DNA from: Lunularia cruciata
Taxonomy: Eukaryota > Streptophyta > Marchantiopsida > Lunulariales > Lunulariaceae
Length of the DNA: 64,000 nucleotides
NCBI GenBank assembly: GCA_948567375.1
Contig: OX419756.1
Coordinates: forward strand, 29,960,333-30,024,332
Direction: 5' to 3'
The notes beneath the pieces were generated by a model. It saw only the letters and a list, made by a program, of their open reading frames with translations, searched no databases and was not told the origin of the DNA. This document shows positions 52,911 to 64,000 of this stretch, piece by piece. Numbering within the stretch: the stretch's first letter is position 1; each line of letters begins with the position of its first letter. The position numbers and the translations under genes are program-made.

Positions 52911-53158
52911 CAACTAGCTTAGCTAGCACGCCAAGTAAACGGCTTCTAGAAGGGAGCTTCTTGAGAAGCTTCCCAATTAACTTGGCTTGCACTCCAAGAA
53001 AGCGGCTCAAGGAAACTTCTTGAGAAGCTTCTCAAGAGCCTTATATGATCCATATAAATACAAGAGCTAATGCTAGGCATCTGGAGTTTTCTCTCATTCA
53101 AGTGTCCCAATGTGAGCTTCCATTCTCCTACTTCACTCCTCGGTCTCAGTCTTTTACA

Positions 53159-54729
53159 TTATACTCTTTCTTGTCTTGCTATAAAATGTCATAAAACCTT
53201 GTTTGAGCTGAAGAGCTTTATATGATATTGAATTAGTATCATTTCCTTCTCTAACATCATGGTTATTGTTTTCAAGAGTTTGCCTATGTATGCAAGTCAA
53301 CAAAGAGAACAAAGAATTCAAGGTGACGGCTTGCCTTGGTACCTCTTGTATATGGTCTTTGGCCTTGTAATATTTTTGGAAGTTATCATCTTCATTTATC
53401 TGCACTTATGAACCTAACATGCAACATGAGTTGACTGAACTTTTTTGTGTTCTTGACAAAAGTGGCAAATAAATTCATTTTATTTTTTGCACTTTGCAAG
53501 ATTTTCCTCAAAAAAGAGCATGCACAGATTTCATCTTGTGAAACTTGGTATTGCACTTAGTAATCATGAACTTCCTTGTATAGATAGATGAATAACTACC
53601 TGCCCAGATCTTTGCATTTGGGTGAGCCTTTGTCTTCTTCTTATCCATTCTCCAAGGGATCCCTTCATCCTCTTAAATCAATTTCCACATCAAATATAGA
53701 GGTATTTGGTGGAGGTTGCTTTGTCTCTTTGAATTCATATAGATGTTGGTTTCCATTGAGCTACAATTTTGGTAAGGAAAAATCCTATCATGAGAGTGAC
53801 CTTTTTGATCCTTAAGAGTTAAATGATCTTGTTTACTGGTCACTTTATGGAAGACCATAAGAAATTAATATATCAGGCTTGATGTCCTCTTGAGTTTGAG
53901 GATGCTTCATGTAAGTTCTCATGGTCAGTATTACACATACCAAGAAATTTGATATGACAAACAATGCCTAGTTCTGCCCCATGATATTAATTTTAGCAGC
54001 CAAAAGAGCTTCTTGAGTATGAGTGACTTCACTAGTAGGGCCAATGATGATGAAAATTTGCACATGTAGGAGTTTTTTTTTTGTTTTTTTTGTAATGTCA
54101 ATGAAAATGCATCATCTACAAATTGGTACTGCATTTATTATTCAAGAAGATAATTCCACATGTCACAAGAATAGTGATAGTAGTATCTTCATTTTTTAGC
54201 ATCATCTTGTTTTGGCTTATCCCTTGTGAAAATGGTTAATCTAGGAAAGGGAATCACTACTATGCTTCATCTTGACTTCAAATTGGTACTTTATCATGAA
54301 ATGACCCTAGATGAATCATGGTCTAGATGGTGGTTGAACATGGGAAAGGCAAGGAAACTTACCAAGGGTATATATTCAGCATTAATCTTGCTCCTTGCTT
54401 GGGCCTTACAGATTGGGAATTGGTCAAAAGACCATACTTGGATTTAGTCTCTTTTGGCACCTCCATTTGAGGCAAAAGTATAGCATAAAAATGAAGGCCA
54501 TTCCAACTGAGGTGAGGAATCATGCATATGTTTTGTTGATCTGCAAGCATGTGCATCAACTTGATAGAATGTACTTTGTTAGTGTGGATAGTCAAACTAG
54601 ACAAAGCCGTATAATTGTCAGCCAAAATTTTCCTTTCAAATGGAGACATTTAGTTCTACAATTCAAGGTCACTTGCCATTCACTTGAGAAGTTGCTATTC
54701 ACTTAAGCCATTCACTTACCATTCATGTG
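53159..54729. other. Unassigned repetitive stretch
   Basis: Short open frames on both strands (such as 53,588-53,815 plus and 54,359-54,649 minus) show no family motif that I recognise. The stretch probably consists of decayed transposon sequence. There is a poly-T run near 54,070-54,090. Confidence 0.4.
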
Positions 54730-55146
54730 AATGGCAGACATGGAAACTGTTGTAGAAGATGTTATCATCTACCATGTTTGCAATTGAGCTTTGAGAATTG
54801 GCTAAGTGTAACTCTATATGTCACTTCTTGGATTGCTTTTTGAAAGGAAGTGTATATATAAACCCATATTGTTATGGGTAGCAATTGAACAAGAGCATCT
54901 TTGTCTTGATAAGCAAAAGCATGAGTTAAACTAGAGGAGTAATGGAGTAAAGATCTTTTGGAGAGTGATGCCAATAGCCTTTGAGAACTTGGCAATTAAT
55001 CAACATAGAGATACTTTATGCTATGCTACTATTTGAGGAGGAGGTTATAGACCCTTGATCCGTCAATTTCATCCAAGAGACTATGTATATCTATAGCAGA
55101 CAATACCAACAACACTTGATATTTTGACAGGCTTCACATCTTAAGA

Positions 55147-55440
55147 GTGCATGAGGTTTTTCCATTTGGAGTCCTTGTATTGGAAGGACATTATGGTGTT
55201 GTTTGGAAGGATCATGAGCACAATTATATGCCATGCCACCTCCCAAACATTTATGGTACTATGGACCCAAGCTTAGCACTTGTACGTGCAGGCTTGAGGT
55301 GTATGTTATGTGGCTCTTCTGGTGGAGCTGCTACTATGTTAGTGTGTGATAGCTATTTGAGAAGATGTCATATGGCATGTATGACTCCTCCCTTCATGGT
55401 GGTTCCTCAAGGACAGCGGTTATGTCCTAGATGTACTTGA
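55147..55440 (+). pseudogene. Integrase C-terminus with PHD-like zinc finger
   Basis: The frame reads FPFGVLVLEGHYGVVWKDHE, then CHLPNIYGTMDPSLALV. The finger follows: CMLCGSSG, VCDSYLRRCHMACMTPPF and QGQRLCPRC. PHD fingers are C4HC3; here the fourth ligand position reads Tyr in CDSY. A paralogous copy is in the minus-strand element near 57,450-57,030. In gypsy elements a C-terminal chromodomain often reads histone marks to choose integration sites. A PHD finger could do the same, which is inference. Confidence 0.7.
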
Positions 55441-55694
55441 CCTATAGTTAGTTCATTCTTTATATGGTATAGATTGCAGACAAGCGACTAACAATTGGGC
55501 TCCATAGCAACCGGCCTCTTGATCTTTGCCCATCATTGTGTATACCATATACTTGGAGTAGATGGCTATCTGGAGTTAGAGGGACCTAACCGCTAGCTAG
55601 GGGGACAATTGTGGCACTTTAGAGTTTATGCATGACTTATGTGTGAGTTGTGCTTCTATAGTGTATGATGTTGACAGCGATGTATGTTGTGTAG

Positions 55695-55699
<5 letters not shown>

Positions 55700-55764
<65 letters not shown>
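55700..55764. repeat. (AT)n microsatellite inside the LTR
   Basis: About 32 uninterrupted AT units. Related LTR copies at 131-240 and 56,209-56,330 have only ATGTATATAC at this place, so the tract is an expansion. Confidence 0.95.
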
Positions 55765-55766
<2 letters not shown>

Positions 55767-56329
55767 ATGATAGTTGTCACATAATATGTATAGTCACATC
55801 TAGATTGCTTGGACACTGGAGTTGCAGTGATAGTAGTTAGAGGTATTTTAGCAATTTCCCATAGACTATTTTCCAACGGTCAGATTTCATGTTTAGAGTA
55901 CCGACTTCATGATGGGGCCCACCATCCGCACTGTCAGGTGTGCCATCAGCGAGACCATTGGGATGAGACCTAGGTTGAAATCAGGAGTATACCCTAGAAG
56001 TGTAGCTCCTGAGAGCTCACTTCTCTGATGTTGAGCCTTCAAGTTCTTGGCTAGAATGGATAGAAAGCCGGCAAGCATCACTTGGATTCTCTTAGCTAGA
56101 GTGAGTGTGGCTTGACTGTAATCAGTGCCCTGTTGTTGGCAAGTTGTTGAGGATCAAATCAAGTATTGATCTAAGTTCAATTGATTTGAGTTGGAAATTG
56201 AGGCACTTTAGAGTTTATGTATGACTTATGTGTGAGTTGTGCTTCTATAGTGTATGATGTTGACAGCAATGTATGTTGTGTAGTGATGTATATACGCACA
56301 AGAGCTAAGGGATGATTTTATGAGAGTGG

Positions 56330-59300
56330 AATACATCATATACATCATTGTCAAAATCATACACTATAAAAGCACGACTCATATAAAAATCATACACAAA
56401 CTCAAAAGACCTACAATTCAATCAATCAATCACACACTCAACTTGGATCAGAAACTCAACTCTCAACTCAATATATTGCCAATAGAAACTTTGATTACAC
56501 TATCAAGCCACACCTACTCTATCCAAGAGACTCCAAGTGACACTTGCCAACCTTTGTCCACCATAGCCAAGAGCTCAAAGGCTCAACATTAGAGAAGTGA
56601 GCTTTTGTACTCTACACTAGAGTTGTACTTTAAAGGTATACCACTTTTCAGTGGCCAAGAATCCAACACTAATGGCATATTTGACACCCAATCGATGGTG
56701 CAAATGGTGTAACAAAGGTTTATCTAATAGTGTGATCAATGGCACTAACACAAAATTTGGCCGCCATCAAGTAGTCTTTGAGCAACTATTGGGATACTTA
56801 TGCCTACCAAGACTAATCATCCAAAATCTAAGTAAACTAGCTTTGGCATTGAAAATGTTGTGATAGTTGTTATGTGTATATATATTACTACCCAACATAC
56901 ATTTTTGTCAACATCATACACTATAGAAGTTTAACTCATATAAAAGTCACACACAAACTCCAAAGACCCACAATCACTCCATGAGTTGGTGGTTAGGTCC
57001 CTCTAACTCCATATAGCCATCTATTCCAAGTATGGAATATACCTTATGGTGGGCAAAGATCAAGAGATTGGGTGTTATCAAGCCCTATCATAAGTTCTAA
57101 TCTATATTACACAAGGAGTGAACTACCTATATATCAAGCACATCAAAGATATAGCCATTGTCCTTGAGGAATCATTATGAGAGGAGGAATCAAACATGCC
57201 ATATGACATCCTCTTGAATAGCTATTGCACAACAACATAGTAGGAGCTCTACCAAAAGAGCCGCATGACATACACTGCAAGCTTGCATTTACAATTGCCT
57301 AGCTTGGTTCATAGTGCCATGAATGTTTAGGAGGTGGTATGGTGCACAATTGTGCACATGATCCTTCCAAACAATGCCATCAAGTCCTTCTAGCATGAGG
57401 ACTCCAAAAGGAAAAAATCTATCCACTCTCAAGATAGTGTGGCATTTAGTCACATCAAGTGTTGTTTGTACAATCTATTATAGATATACATAACCACCCC
57501 AGATGAAATCAATGGATCAAGAATCTATTACCTCCTCCACAAATAGTAGCATAGTTTAAGGTATCCTTATGTTGAGCAATCAATAAGCTCTCAAAGGCCA
57601 TTGGTATCACTCTCTAAAGTCTTTGCCCATTGAGTATATATGCTCATCCATATGTTTAGATCATCCAAGTCCAAAACTACCATAGTATTGTGATGAATGG
57701 CTATACATAAATCTAGATCTAGTCTATAGAATAGAAAGTAAGGAGAGAAGGATATTAAGGAGACTTGCTTGCTAAACCAATAGCCCATGGCTAACAAAGG
57801 TAACTAGAGATCTCAATCTCTCAAGTGGCCTCTCTACAAACCACATTTATGCAATCATCTCTTCACCATCAAGACCATTCTCTTTGCTAAACCATCTACC
57901 TCAAGGTAATCTTGAGAGGTGGTATGATGACCAATCAAAGCCTTGTTATAAAAGACCTAAAACTCCCAAGAAATCTATACCCTAATCAATCAAGACCTTG
58001 GTTGGTGGACCAAAATGATTAAGAACATGATCTAAGAACAAGTAAGCTATCTATTCAGTAGACTTGTCACAAAGTGCCACCAACTCAAACCACTTAGAGA
58101 AGTGCTCCACCATGACCAAAACATATTGATGTTGTCTCATAGTCAATTGGTAAAGGTCAAACAAAGAAAAAGCTCTAATGGTAATCCAATCCCATGATAG
58201 GTAGTAGATGTAATTGTAGTATAGGAGCATTGAATGATGCTCTAACTTGATTACAAACCGCACATGTAGTAATAAATTGCTACACATGGGTCTGCATATT
58301 GCATCACCAATAATGGCTCTAGAGTAAGCCATATGTCCCCTTTACTCCAAAATGTCATTGCTCCTCATAAGCATGTTGTACCAACTATGGTCTTTGAGAC
58401 GGAACAAGTACTACTTGCACTCTACCATCCTCCCATACTTAAAAAGATCTCTACCTTCCAATCTTAATTACCTACCTAGCTTGTTGAAGGACATAGTCTC
58501 TCTCCTTGGCACCTAAAATACCATCCACAACAACTAGTGCAAAGACATTCTATCATTAAGACATCATCATGAATGTCTTGCTAGCTTGTACTAATATCTT
58601 CACCTCTGGATCTAAGACCTCAACCACTACTCTTGTTTAAACTAAGAGGGATACCATTACAATCTCAATCAATATACACAAAAAGGCATATCTATTCTAA
58701 CCTAACACCATCTTGCCATGCAAATGTGCTCTAGTTTGATCATGTTGATTGGTACATGGTTTTCTTATATGCATCCTTGTTCACCATTCCAAGTTTGTGA
58801 ATAACCATGAAATTATCCTACTATAAAACCAAAGCCCATCATGCAAGCTTCCTTGAAAGCTTGTTGGTCTCTATCAACCACTTTAGTGATTGATGATCAA
58901 TGATGAGTGTGAAAGGGTAACCAAATAGCTAACATCTAAAATATGCTACTACTCATACTATTGCTAAGCACCCTTCATCATATGAACAATTCTTTGCCTA
59001 TATTGAATTGTTAGAGCAACTAGCATAGGCCATAACAAACTCTCTCCTCTCATCATTCTATTGGATGAACACTACTCTAAGCCTCAATGTAATGCAATCA
59101 ATATAGACCTAGAATGGGCATCCTTTGATTGGTCTCCTAAGAATTAAGGCAAATGTCAATCTCTCTTTGAGCTCTTTGAGCAAGAGAGAGTTAAAACTCT
59201 CTCTTGCTCATCTCCCTAACACCAATCTTGTGTAAGCTTGGCTAGCTTTGCCAAGGCCTTAGCAATATCACTAAATCCTCTAATATATAAGGGATATAAC

Positions 59301-60404
59301 TTCACCAACCAAAGGGATGCTTGCACTCATTCACGTCCCTAGGCCAAGGAATATGTGTCGTAGAGTTCACCTTGGTCTATTGAATACCAAGTCCACTAGA
59401 GTAGACAATGTGACCCAAATACTCAACTTGCTCTTGGAAGAATTTGCATTTCTCATGATGTAATTTGAGTCCATGAGATCTCAAAATCTCAAACACCTCC
59501 AATAAATGTCTCTCAAGCTCCTCTATAGTTTGGATATCTTAGGTACAATAGGGAAAATTTCTCATATCAACTCTATTGGAGCTTAGCTCCATTTTACTAT
59601 TTTGTCTCACTCTTTTACGACTTGATGGGATCTTCTTATCCTTCATGTTTTCTATGTAGTTGCCCTTTTCTCTCCTCCATAGTAGGGATATACAACCAAA
59701 TGTAATCAACATAGCACCAAGAAAAATCCAACCTTGATAGGATCTTATCCATGACTCCATGAAGCTTGATAAGAGTGTTTATTAACCAAAATATTAATAA
59801 CCACCATTGATATAATACATCCTTGCCATGAGGATCAATAACAAATTTTTTTATTTTGGACTTGTCTTCCTCCTTGATTGGTGATTGATGACATCTTGCT
59901 CAAAGATCCAAAGTATTAAGGATCTTTGCATGCCCAATTGTATCAAACATCTCCTCCAATGTAGGCATAGCACACCAATTAGCCCTAGTTTGTTAGTTTA
60001 TGAGGACAATAATCTTCACACATATGTCTATCCATGTTTTTACCATGCATATCCTTCTTGGCTACTATCATTATAGCTAAAGCATACTTTTCATGTGAAA
60101 TCTCTACCAAACCAACCTCAAAAAGGTCTCTACTCCAACTCTAAATCAAAGCTCTCTTCATATCACTATATCTATAGGGATATCAAAAAACTAGTGTATC
60201 ATTAATCAACTCAATTTGAATACCAAGTCCTTTTAGAGCACCCAAATCCTTCATAATGAAGGCCAAAAAACTTGTGTAACTTCTCAAGGACCTCCAAACT
60301 CTCTATTTTTCCTCTCATGTAAGCTTAATTCCAATATCTAGCTTCCAAGTATCCTCTTAAATTGATATAAAAATGGAAAATACATTGATTGGTTGCTACA
60401 TTGG
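56330..60404 (-). mobile_element. Decayed Ty3/gypsy element with PHD-like finger (minus strand)
   Basis: On the minus strand: RT about 60,250-59,250 (HEKCKFFQEQVEYLGHIV near 59,400), RNase H about 59,250-58,700, integrase about 58,500-57,450 (RQHQYVLVMVEHFSKWFELV in 58,051-58,332) and the finger region about 57,450-57,030. An LTR starts TGTGGGTCTTTGGAG near 56,972. Many stops are present. The gag and 5' LTR are missing. A plus-strand RLE tail interrupts it at 59,532-59,675. Confidence 0.65.
59532..59675 (+). mobile_element. RLE retrotransposon tail fragment
   Basis: It reads ATATCTTAGGTACAATAGGG, CTCTATTGGAGCTTAGCTCC, TTGATGGGATCTTCTTATCC and GTAGTTGCC, the same order as 18,783-18,955. It lies inside the RT region of a decayed gypsy element, which shows that the RLE family was active after that element inserted. 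Confidence 0.7.
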
Positions 60405-63400
60405 TGTAATATTTTAAGGATAGAAGAACCTCCAAGAGAAACTCACAAGAAAATACAAGGCTTCATTGCTCAATACTCTGATGCTCTAAAGGAGCACCTT
60501 GTCTTTATTATATAACAAAGAGTATCTACCCAAAGGGAGCTTTACCCTTGGATCAAATACATGATTGGTGATATGTCAACAAGCTCCACCCTCAGATTAG
60601 TTATATGGATGGGTGACATGTATATCCTCATCCTATTTGGTTGGTCAAACAAGTTTGACCAAAGGGAGTCTTTGGGAAATCTTTTTTTAGGAAGCTCACA
60701 ATAGCATGATCATTGGAAAGCTCTTGATGAAACAAATAGGGGGAGGAAGGCAATGCATTTTCTTCCAAGGAGGGGAATATTTTATTTTTGAGGTCTAATT
60801 CATTTTTCTTGACCTTCAAAATTATCTTCTTGTAGGAAGCTCAAAATAGCATGGGTGAGGTACCATTAGAAAGCTCTTCATGACTCAAATAGGGAGGGAA
60901 GGCAATACCTTTTCCTCTAAGAGAGGAATCATATGTTTTTGTGGCCTAACTCATTTTTTTAGGCCTCCTAAATTGTTTATGAAGTTTTCAAGGTGTTTTT
61001 GGCCTCTACTCTATTAGTAGAGGTACACTTTTGGTAATATCTCTATCAAATCTACTTAAACCACCATATATAACATCCATTCACATATCACCAAGCCAAT
61101 TTCCACCTTTAGATAATATATCTAGATAATGGTATTACAAACCTCCTCCCTTTTAGGATGCAACATCCTCATTACAAAGTTGTTGCTCAAAAGATTGTAC
61201 TAAGACCAATGCATGGGTCAAGTTAGATGTGGCTCCCATGTAGCCTCATATAATGAGTATCCTTTCTAATGTATGAGATATTCTACCTACGAGTGGCAGG
61301 TACCATGGATACATTTATGGAGAATATGTTTGAATTTGTATTCCTTTGTACTATCAATGAGTGTTGAACAAGGTCTAACTTCTTATATGGAAGGAAAGTA
61401 GAGCGGTTGGAGTGCATATTTTCATAGTAAGGAAACATGGAACATTGGATGGATCTTCATGTGTAAATAGTAGCTAAGCTGATAAGCAATTATGCCAATT
61501 CAGTGGAGGATGGGAAAATGCCCAATAAAACAAGGTTTGAGCTTATGAGGGCCAACTAATGTGAGGTTGGTTGTGGATAGCCACACTTGATCCCCAAAAT
61601 TGAACTCCATGTCCTATGATGTACATCTGCATGTTTTTTTTGTCATTTTTGAGTGATTTGTAACCTATGCTTGGCATTCTCCACCCCCAATTGAATTTTT
61701 ATAAAAAAATGTTGATAGCATCAACTTTTGTAGTCATTGGGTGGATCTTTAACAAGCTTGAAGGTGTGAAAGGGTGTTCAACATACATGAGGAAGAATGG
61801 TATGGCTTGTGTAGATACATTCACTAAATTGTTATAGGAAAATTCTACCAATAGAAGTAAAGTGTCCTACGTTTCTTGCTCCTCTCAAGTGAAGCCCTAA
61901 GGCATGTCCTCAATAGCATTATTGGCCCGCTCTATTTATCCATTGGTTTGTGGATGGTACAAAATAGACATGGCAAGTTTGGCTTTGAAGATGCCAAAGA
62001 GTGTTCTCTAAATAAACTAGTGAACTGAATGCCCTGATTGGTGATGAGTATGCAAGACAAGCTATGGTGAGAAAAAAACTATAGGTAAATACAATTAAGC
62101 TAATTGTGGAGCAATCACATCCTTGGTTGTAAGACACACATGAATCACTTTGACAAGTCAATCTACAAAGACTATAATGGAATCAAACCTTGAGGTGATC
62201 TTGTGCAACTCACCAACCAGATCCATGTTATAACAACATTTGGAGTTTACAAAGTTGCAAATATACCAAAATAACCAGGAATTATAAAAATACTCTAGAA
62301 GCATCTAGGAAGCTACTTGGTACCTTCTATGTATCGGGTAATGTGTATACCAAGTAGTGAATTCTAGTAAGAATCTTCTTGAGAAAATATTTGGCTAGCT
62401 TAGCTTGCATGCCAAGTAGGTGGTTTCTAGAAGGGAGATTCTTGGGAAGATTTCTAACTAGCTTAGCTTGCACACCAAGTAGACAACTTTTAGAAGGAAG
62501 CTTCTCATGAAGTCTCCTAGTTAGCTTAGCTTGCACTCTAAGAAGGCGGCTTTTAGGAAGTTTCTTGAGGAACTTCTTAAGATCCTTGTATGTTCACTAT
62601 AAATACCAAAGCCTAAGTTCATACTAAGCATTTGGAGTTTCCCTCATTCAAGAGTGCCAAAATGATCTTCCATTCTCTTATTTCTCTCCTCGGTCTTTTA
62701 CACATGCTGACCTATTCCCAATGTTATGTAGGAGTAAGGAGGTGTTGAAGGAGTCCTAAGGGAGCTTGATTAAAGGCTTTATTTTATTGATAGAGTAAGC
62801 AAATTTAAACATACTCCATCATATTGTTGCTCATCTTGGGCCAATAATAATGGCCTTTGATTGCATCTAAGGTCTTGTCTTCTCTAATGTGACATACAAT
62901 GGCAAAATCATGACATTTTGTTATAATGATGGTTCTTAGGTTTGTGGTATCTGGGATCCATTACTTGCCATAAAAAAGGTGAGTCCTTGGGTATTGGTTA
63001 CACATTTGGATGATTGAGTTCTTACAATTTGTGGGTCAATCTTTGTAGCAGTAAAAATCCTTGGCCAAAATTCTAGGTTCATCTTGACCTCTACCACCGA
63101 ATTGTTTGTCATAGGCATTCAAGTGGATGCATGTGCAAGTTGTTTCTTGCCTTCCAAGTATATGATTGTCATGTTGAACTATTGTCTTCACTTTGCCCCA
63201 CAAATTTCAATGAGATAAATCTTTTTGTATCTTGAGGTAAACTAAAAGTTTGTGGTCCGTCTCCACTACAAATGCATTCTAGCCAAGATATTGCATCCAA
63301 TGCTTGGTTGCAAAGACAATAGCAAACTCTTCTTGTTTGGTGGTGTGATAGTTATGTTTTGTTGGTAATAGCTTTCAAGATAAATATACAATTAGGCGCC

Positions 63401-64000
63401 ATCCATCATTCCATTCTTGTTGTAAGATTGCTCCTATCGCAACACCAGATGCATCTATAGCTAGCTTGATTGGATATTTTGGGTCATATCATTTCAATAT
63501 GGATGCATGTAGTAATGCATCTTTCAATTCAATCCCTAAAAGGCCGATTCCTATCCTGCTCCTCACATCTACTTCTTCTCCTTGCCAAGTAGTGCTATTA
63601 GAGGTTGTATGACCTTGGAGAAGTCCTTGACAAATCTATGACAAAACTCCATCAATCCCAAGAAACTCTTGAATTAAGTTTGATCTCCTAAAGCACCCTA
63701 TTTATGAATAACCTCTATTTATCTATTAACAGTTAGATACCTTTTTCACTTACTCTATGCCAAATAATAGACTTCAGCGTGCCAAACTAGCACTTTGATC
63801 CTTTGGCATACAATTGGTTATGTCATAGAATTTAGAGGACTTCTTGTAAATGTTATTTGTGCTCCTTCATTGTCCTGCTATAGACTAAGATGCCATCAAG
63901 GAAAATGATAATGGATTTATCCAAGTATGGATGAAATATATCATTTATCAAAGTCATGGAAATGGTTGGTGCATTGGTGAGGCCAAATGATATCACCATG
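60405..64000 (-). mobile_element. Ty3/gypsy element cut by the right edge of the window
   Basis: On the minus strand: RT and RNase H from 64,000 to about 63,240 (IDASGVAIGAILQQEWNDGW near 63,440), integrase parts 63,120-62,710 and 62,225-61,160, and a polypurine tract at 61,140-61,157 (AAAAGGGAGGAGGTT). The 3' LTR is 60,405-61,139, TGTAAT to ATTACA. A solo LTR of the heat-shock family splits the integrase at 62,226. Stops are frequent. The same LTR family stands alone at 13,404-14,004. Confidence 0.7.
62226..62702 (+). mobile_element. Solo LTR, heat-shock-element family, copy 3
   Basis: It starts TGTTATAACAAC and ends CTTTTACA, and is collinear with 52,739-53,158. The heat-shock modules are partly decayed (TTTCTAGAAGGGAGATTC near 62,426; GAAGCTTC near 62,497). 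It interrupts a gypsy integrase, with no exact target duplication visible. Confidence 0.7.

Larger units (their letters stand above)
52739..53158 (+). mobile_element. Solo LTR, heat-shock-element family, copy 2
   Basis: It starts TGTAACAATATGG and ends CTTTTACA. Tandem modules contain GCTTGCAC/CCAAGTA and repeated GAAGCTTC. A TATAAATA lies near 53,055, followed by CTCATTCAAG. Related copies are at 3,311 (minus) and 62,226. No internal coding region is attached. Confidence 0.75.
54730..56325 (+). mobile_element. 3' end of a Ty3/gypsy element with PHD-like finger (plus strand)
   Basis: From 54,730 the broken integrase can be followed: FENLAINQHRDTLCYATI near 54,980, then RPLIRQFHPRDYVYL. A 98-codon open end (55,147-55,440) carries the PHD-like finger. 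A polypurine stretch CTAGGGGGACAAT precedes an LTR starting TGTGGCACTTTAGAG at 55,610. A second LTR start follows at 56,209. The 5' part of the element is absent. Confidence 0.65.

Noticed and set aside
52806-53035. AAGCTTCT-rich tandem modules as a coding or satellite repeat
   Set aside because: They lie within LTR boundaries shared with two other loci and have no open frame. They are explained as LTR modules with heat-shock-like motifs.
55628-55876. Tyr-Ile repeat frames on both strands
   Set aside because: They are translations of the AT microsatellite at 55,700-55,764.
1-64000. tRNA, rRNA, CRISPR or bacterial operon content
   Set aside because: No cloverleaf with a TTC-type B box in context, no rRNA motifs and no regularly spaced repeats were found. 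Introns and retrotransposons show plant nuclear DNA.

Overview
The window is nuclear DNA from a land plant. It has GT-AG introns, a class III peroxidase with the classical three-intron layout, a GID1/HSR203J-type carboxylesterase and dense plant retrotransposons. The abundance of a non-LTR family with a restriction-like endonuclease (RLE) domain, and of a Ty3/gypsy family whose integrase ends in a PHD-like finger, suggests a non-seed plant (bryophyte, lycophyte or fern) rather than an angiosperm. That placement is inference, not something the sequence proves.

The main structure is a tandem segmental duplication. Unit 1 runs from about 3,860 to 28,830 and unit 2 from about 29,465 to 51,900, with a 0.6 kb spacer. 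Each unit contains, in order, the 3' end of a decayed Ty1/copia element, a gene-poor stretch, a carboxylesterase gene, a second gene-poor stretch, a class III peroxidase gene fused to an extensin-like tail, a perfect 19-bp hairpin, and a minus-strand RLE retrotransposon with a shared insertion site. The units differ mainly by later insertions. Unit 1 gained a 4.8 kb block (10,281-15,063), a near full-length RLE element (15,205-18,966), a 5'-truncated RLE element (23,787-25,346) and a captured gypsy fragment (26,899-27,399). Unit 2 gained a 7.8 kb Ty3/gypsy element (41,950-49,751) and a 70-bp retrotransposon tail.

There are four protein-coding loci of host type. In unit 1 both genes look intact: carboxylesterase 7,483-9,027 (2 exons, about 361 aa) and peroxidase-extensin 20,637-22,244 (4 exons, 396 aa). 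In unit 2 the carboxylesterase has a +1 frameshift near its N-terminus and the peroxidase carries two nonsense codons, a lost splice acceptor and a frameshift. Decay is therefore one-sided.

Outside the units lie a copia relic (about 300-4,390), three solo LTRs rich in perfect heat-shock elements, and, from 54,730 to the end, decayed Ty3/gypsy elements. Two of these encode a PHD-like finger after the integrase and meet tail to tail around 56,326. A third runs off the right edge. The intact gypsy at 41,950-49,751 has LTRs that read as identical, an extra zinc-knuckle ORF upstream of gag, and one in-frame TGA inside the protease. I see no tRNA, rRNA or CRISPR. All identities quoted are by eye.
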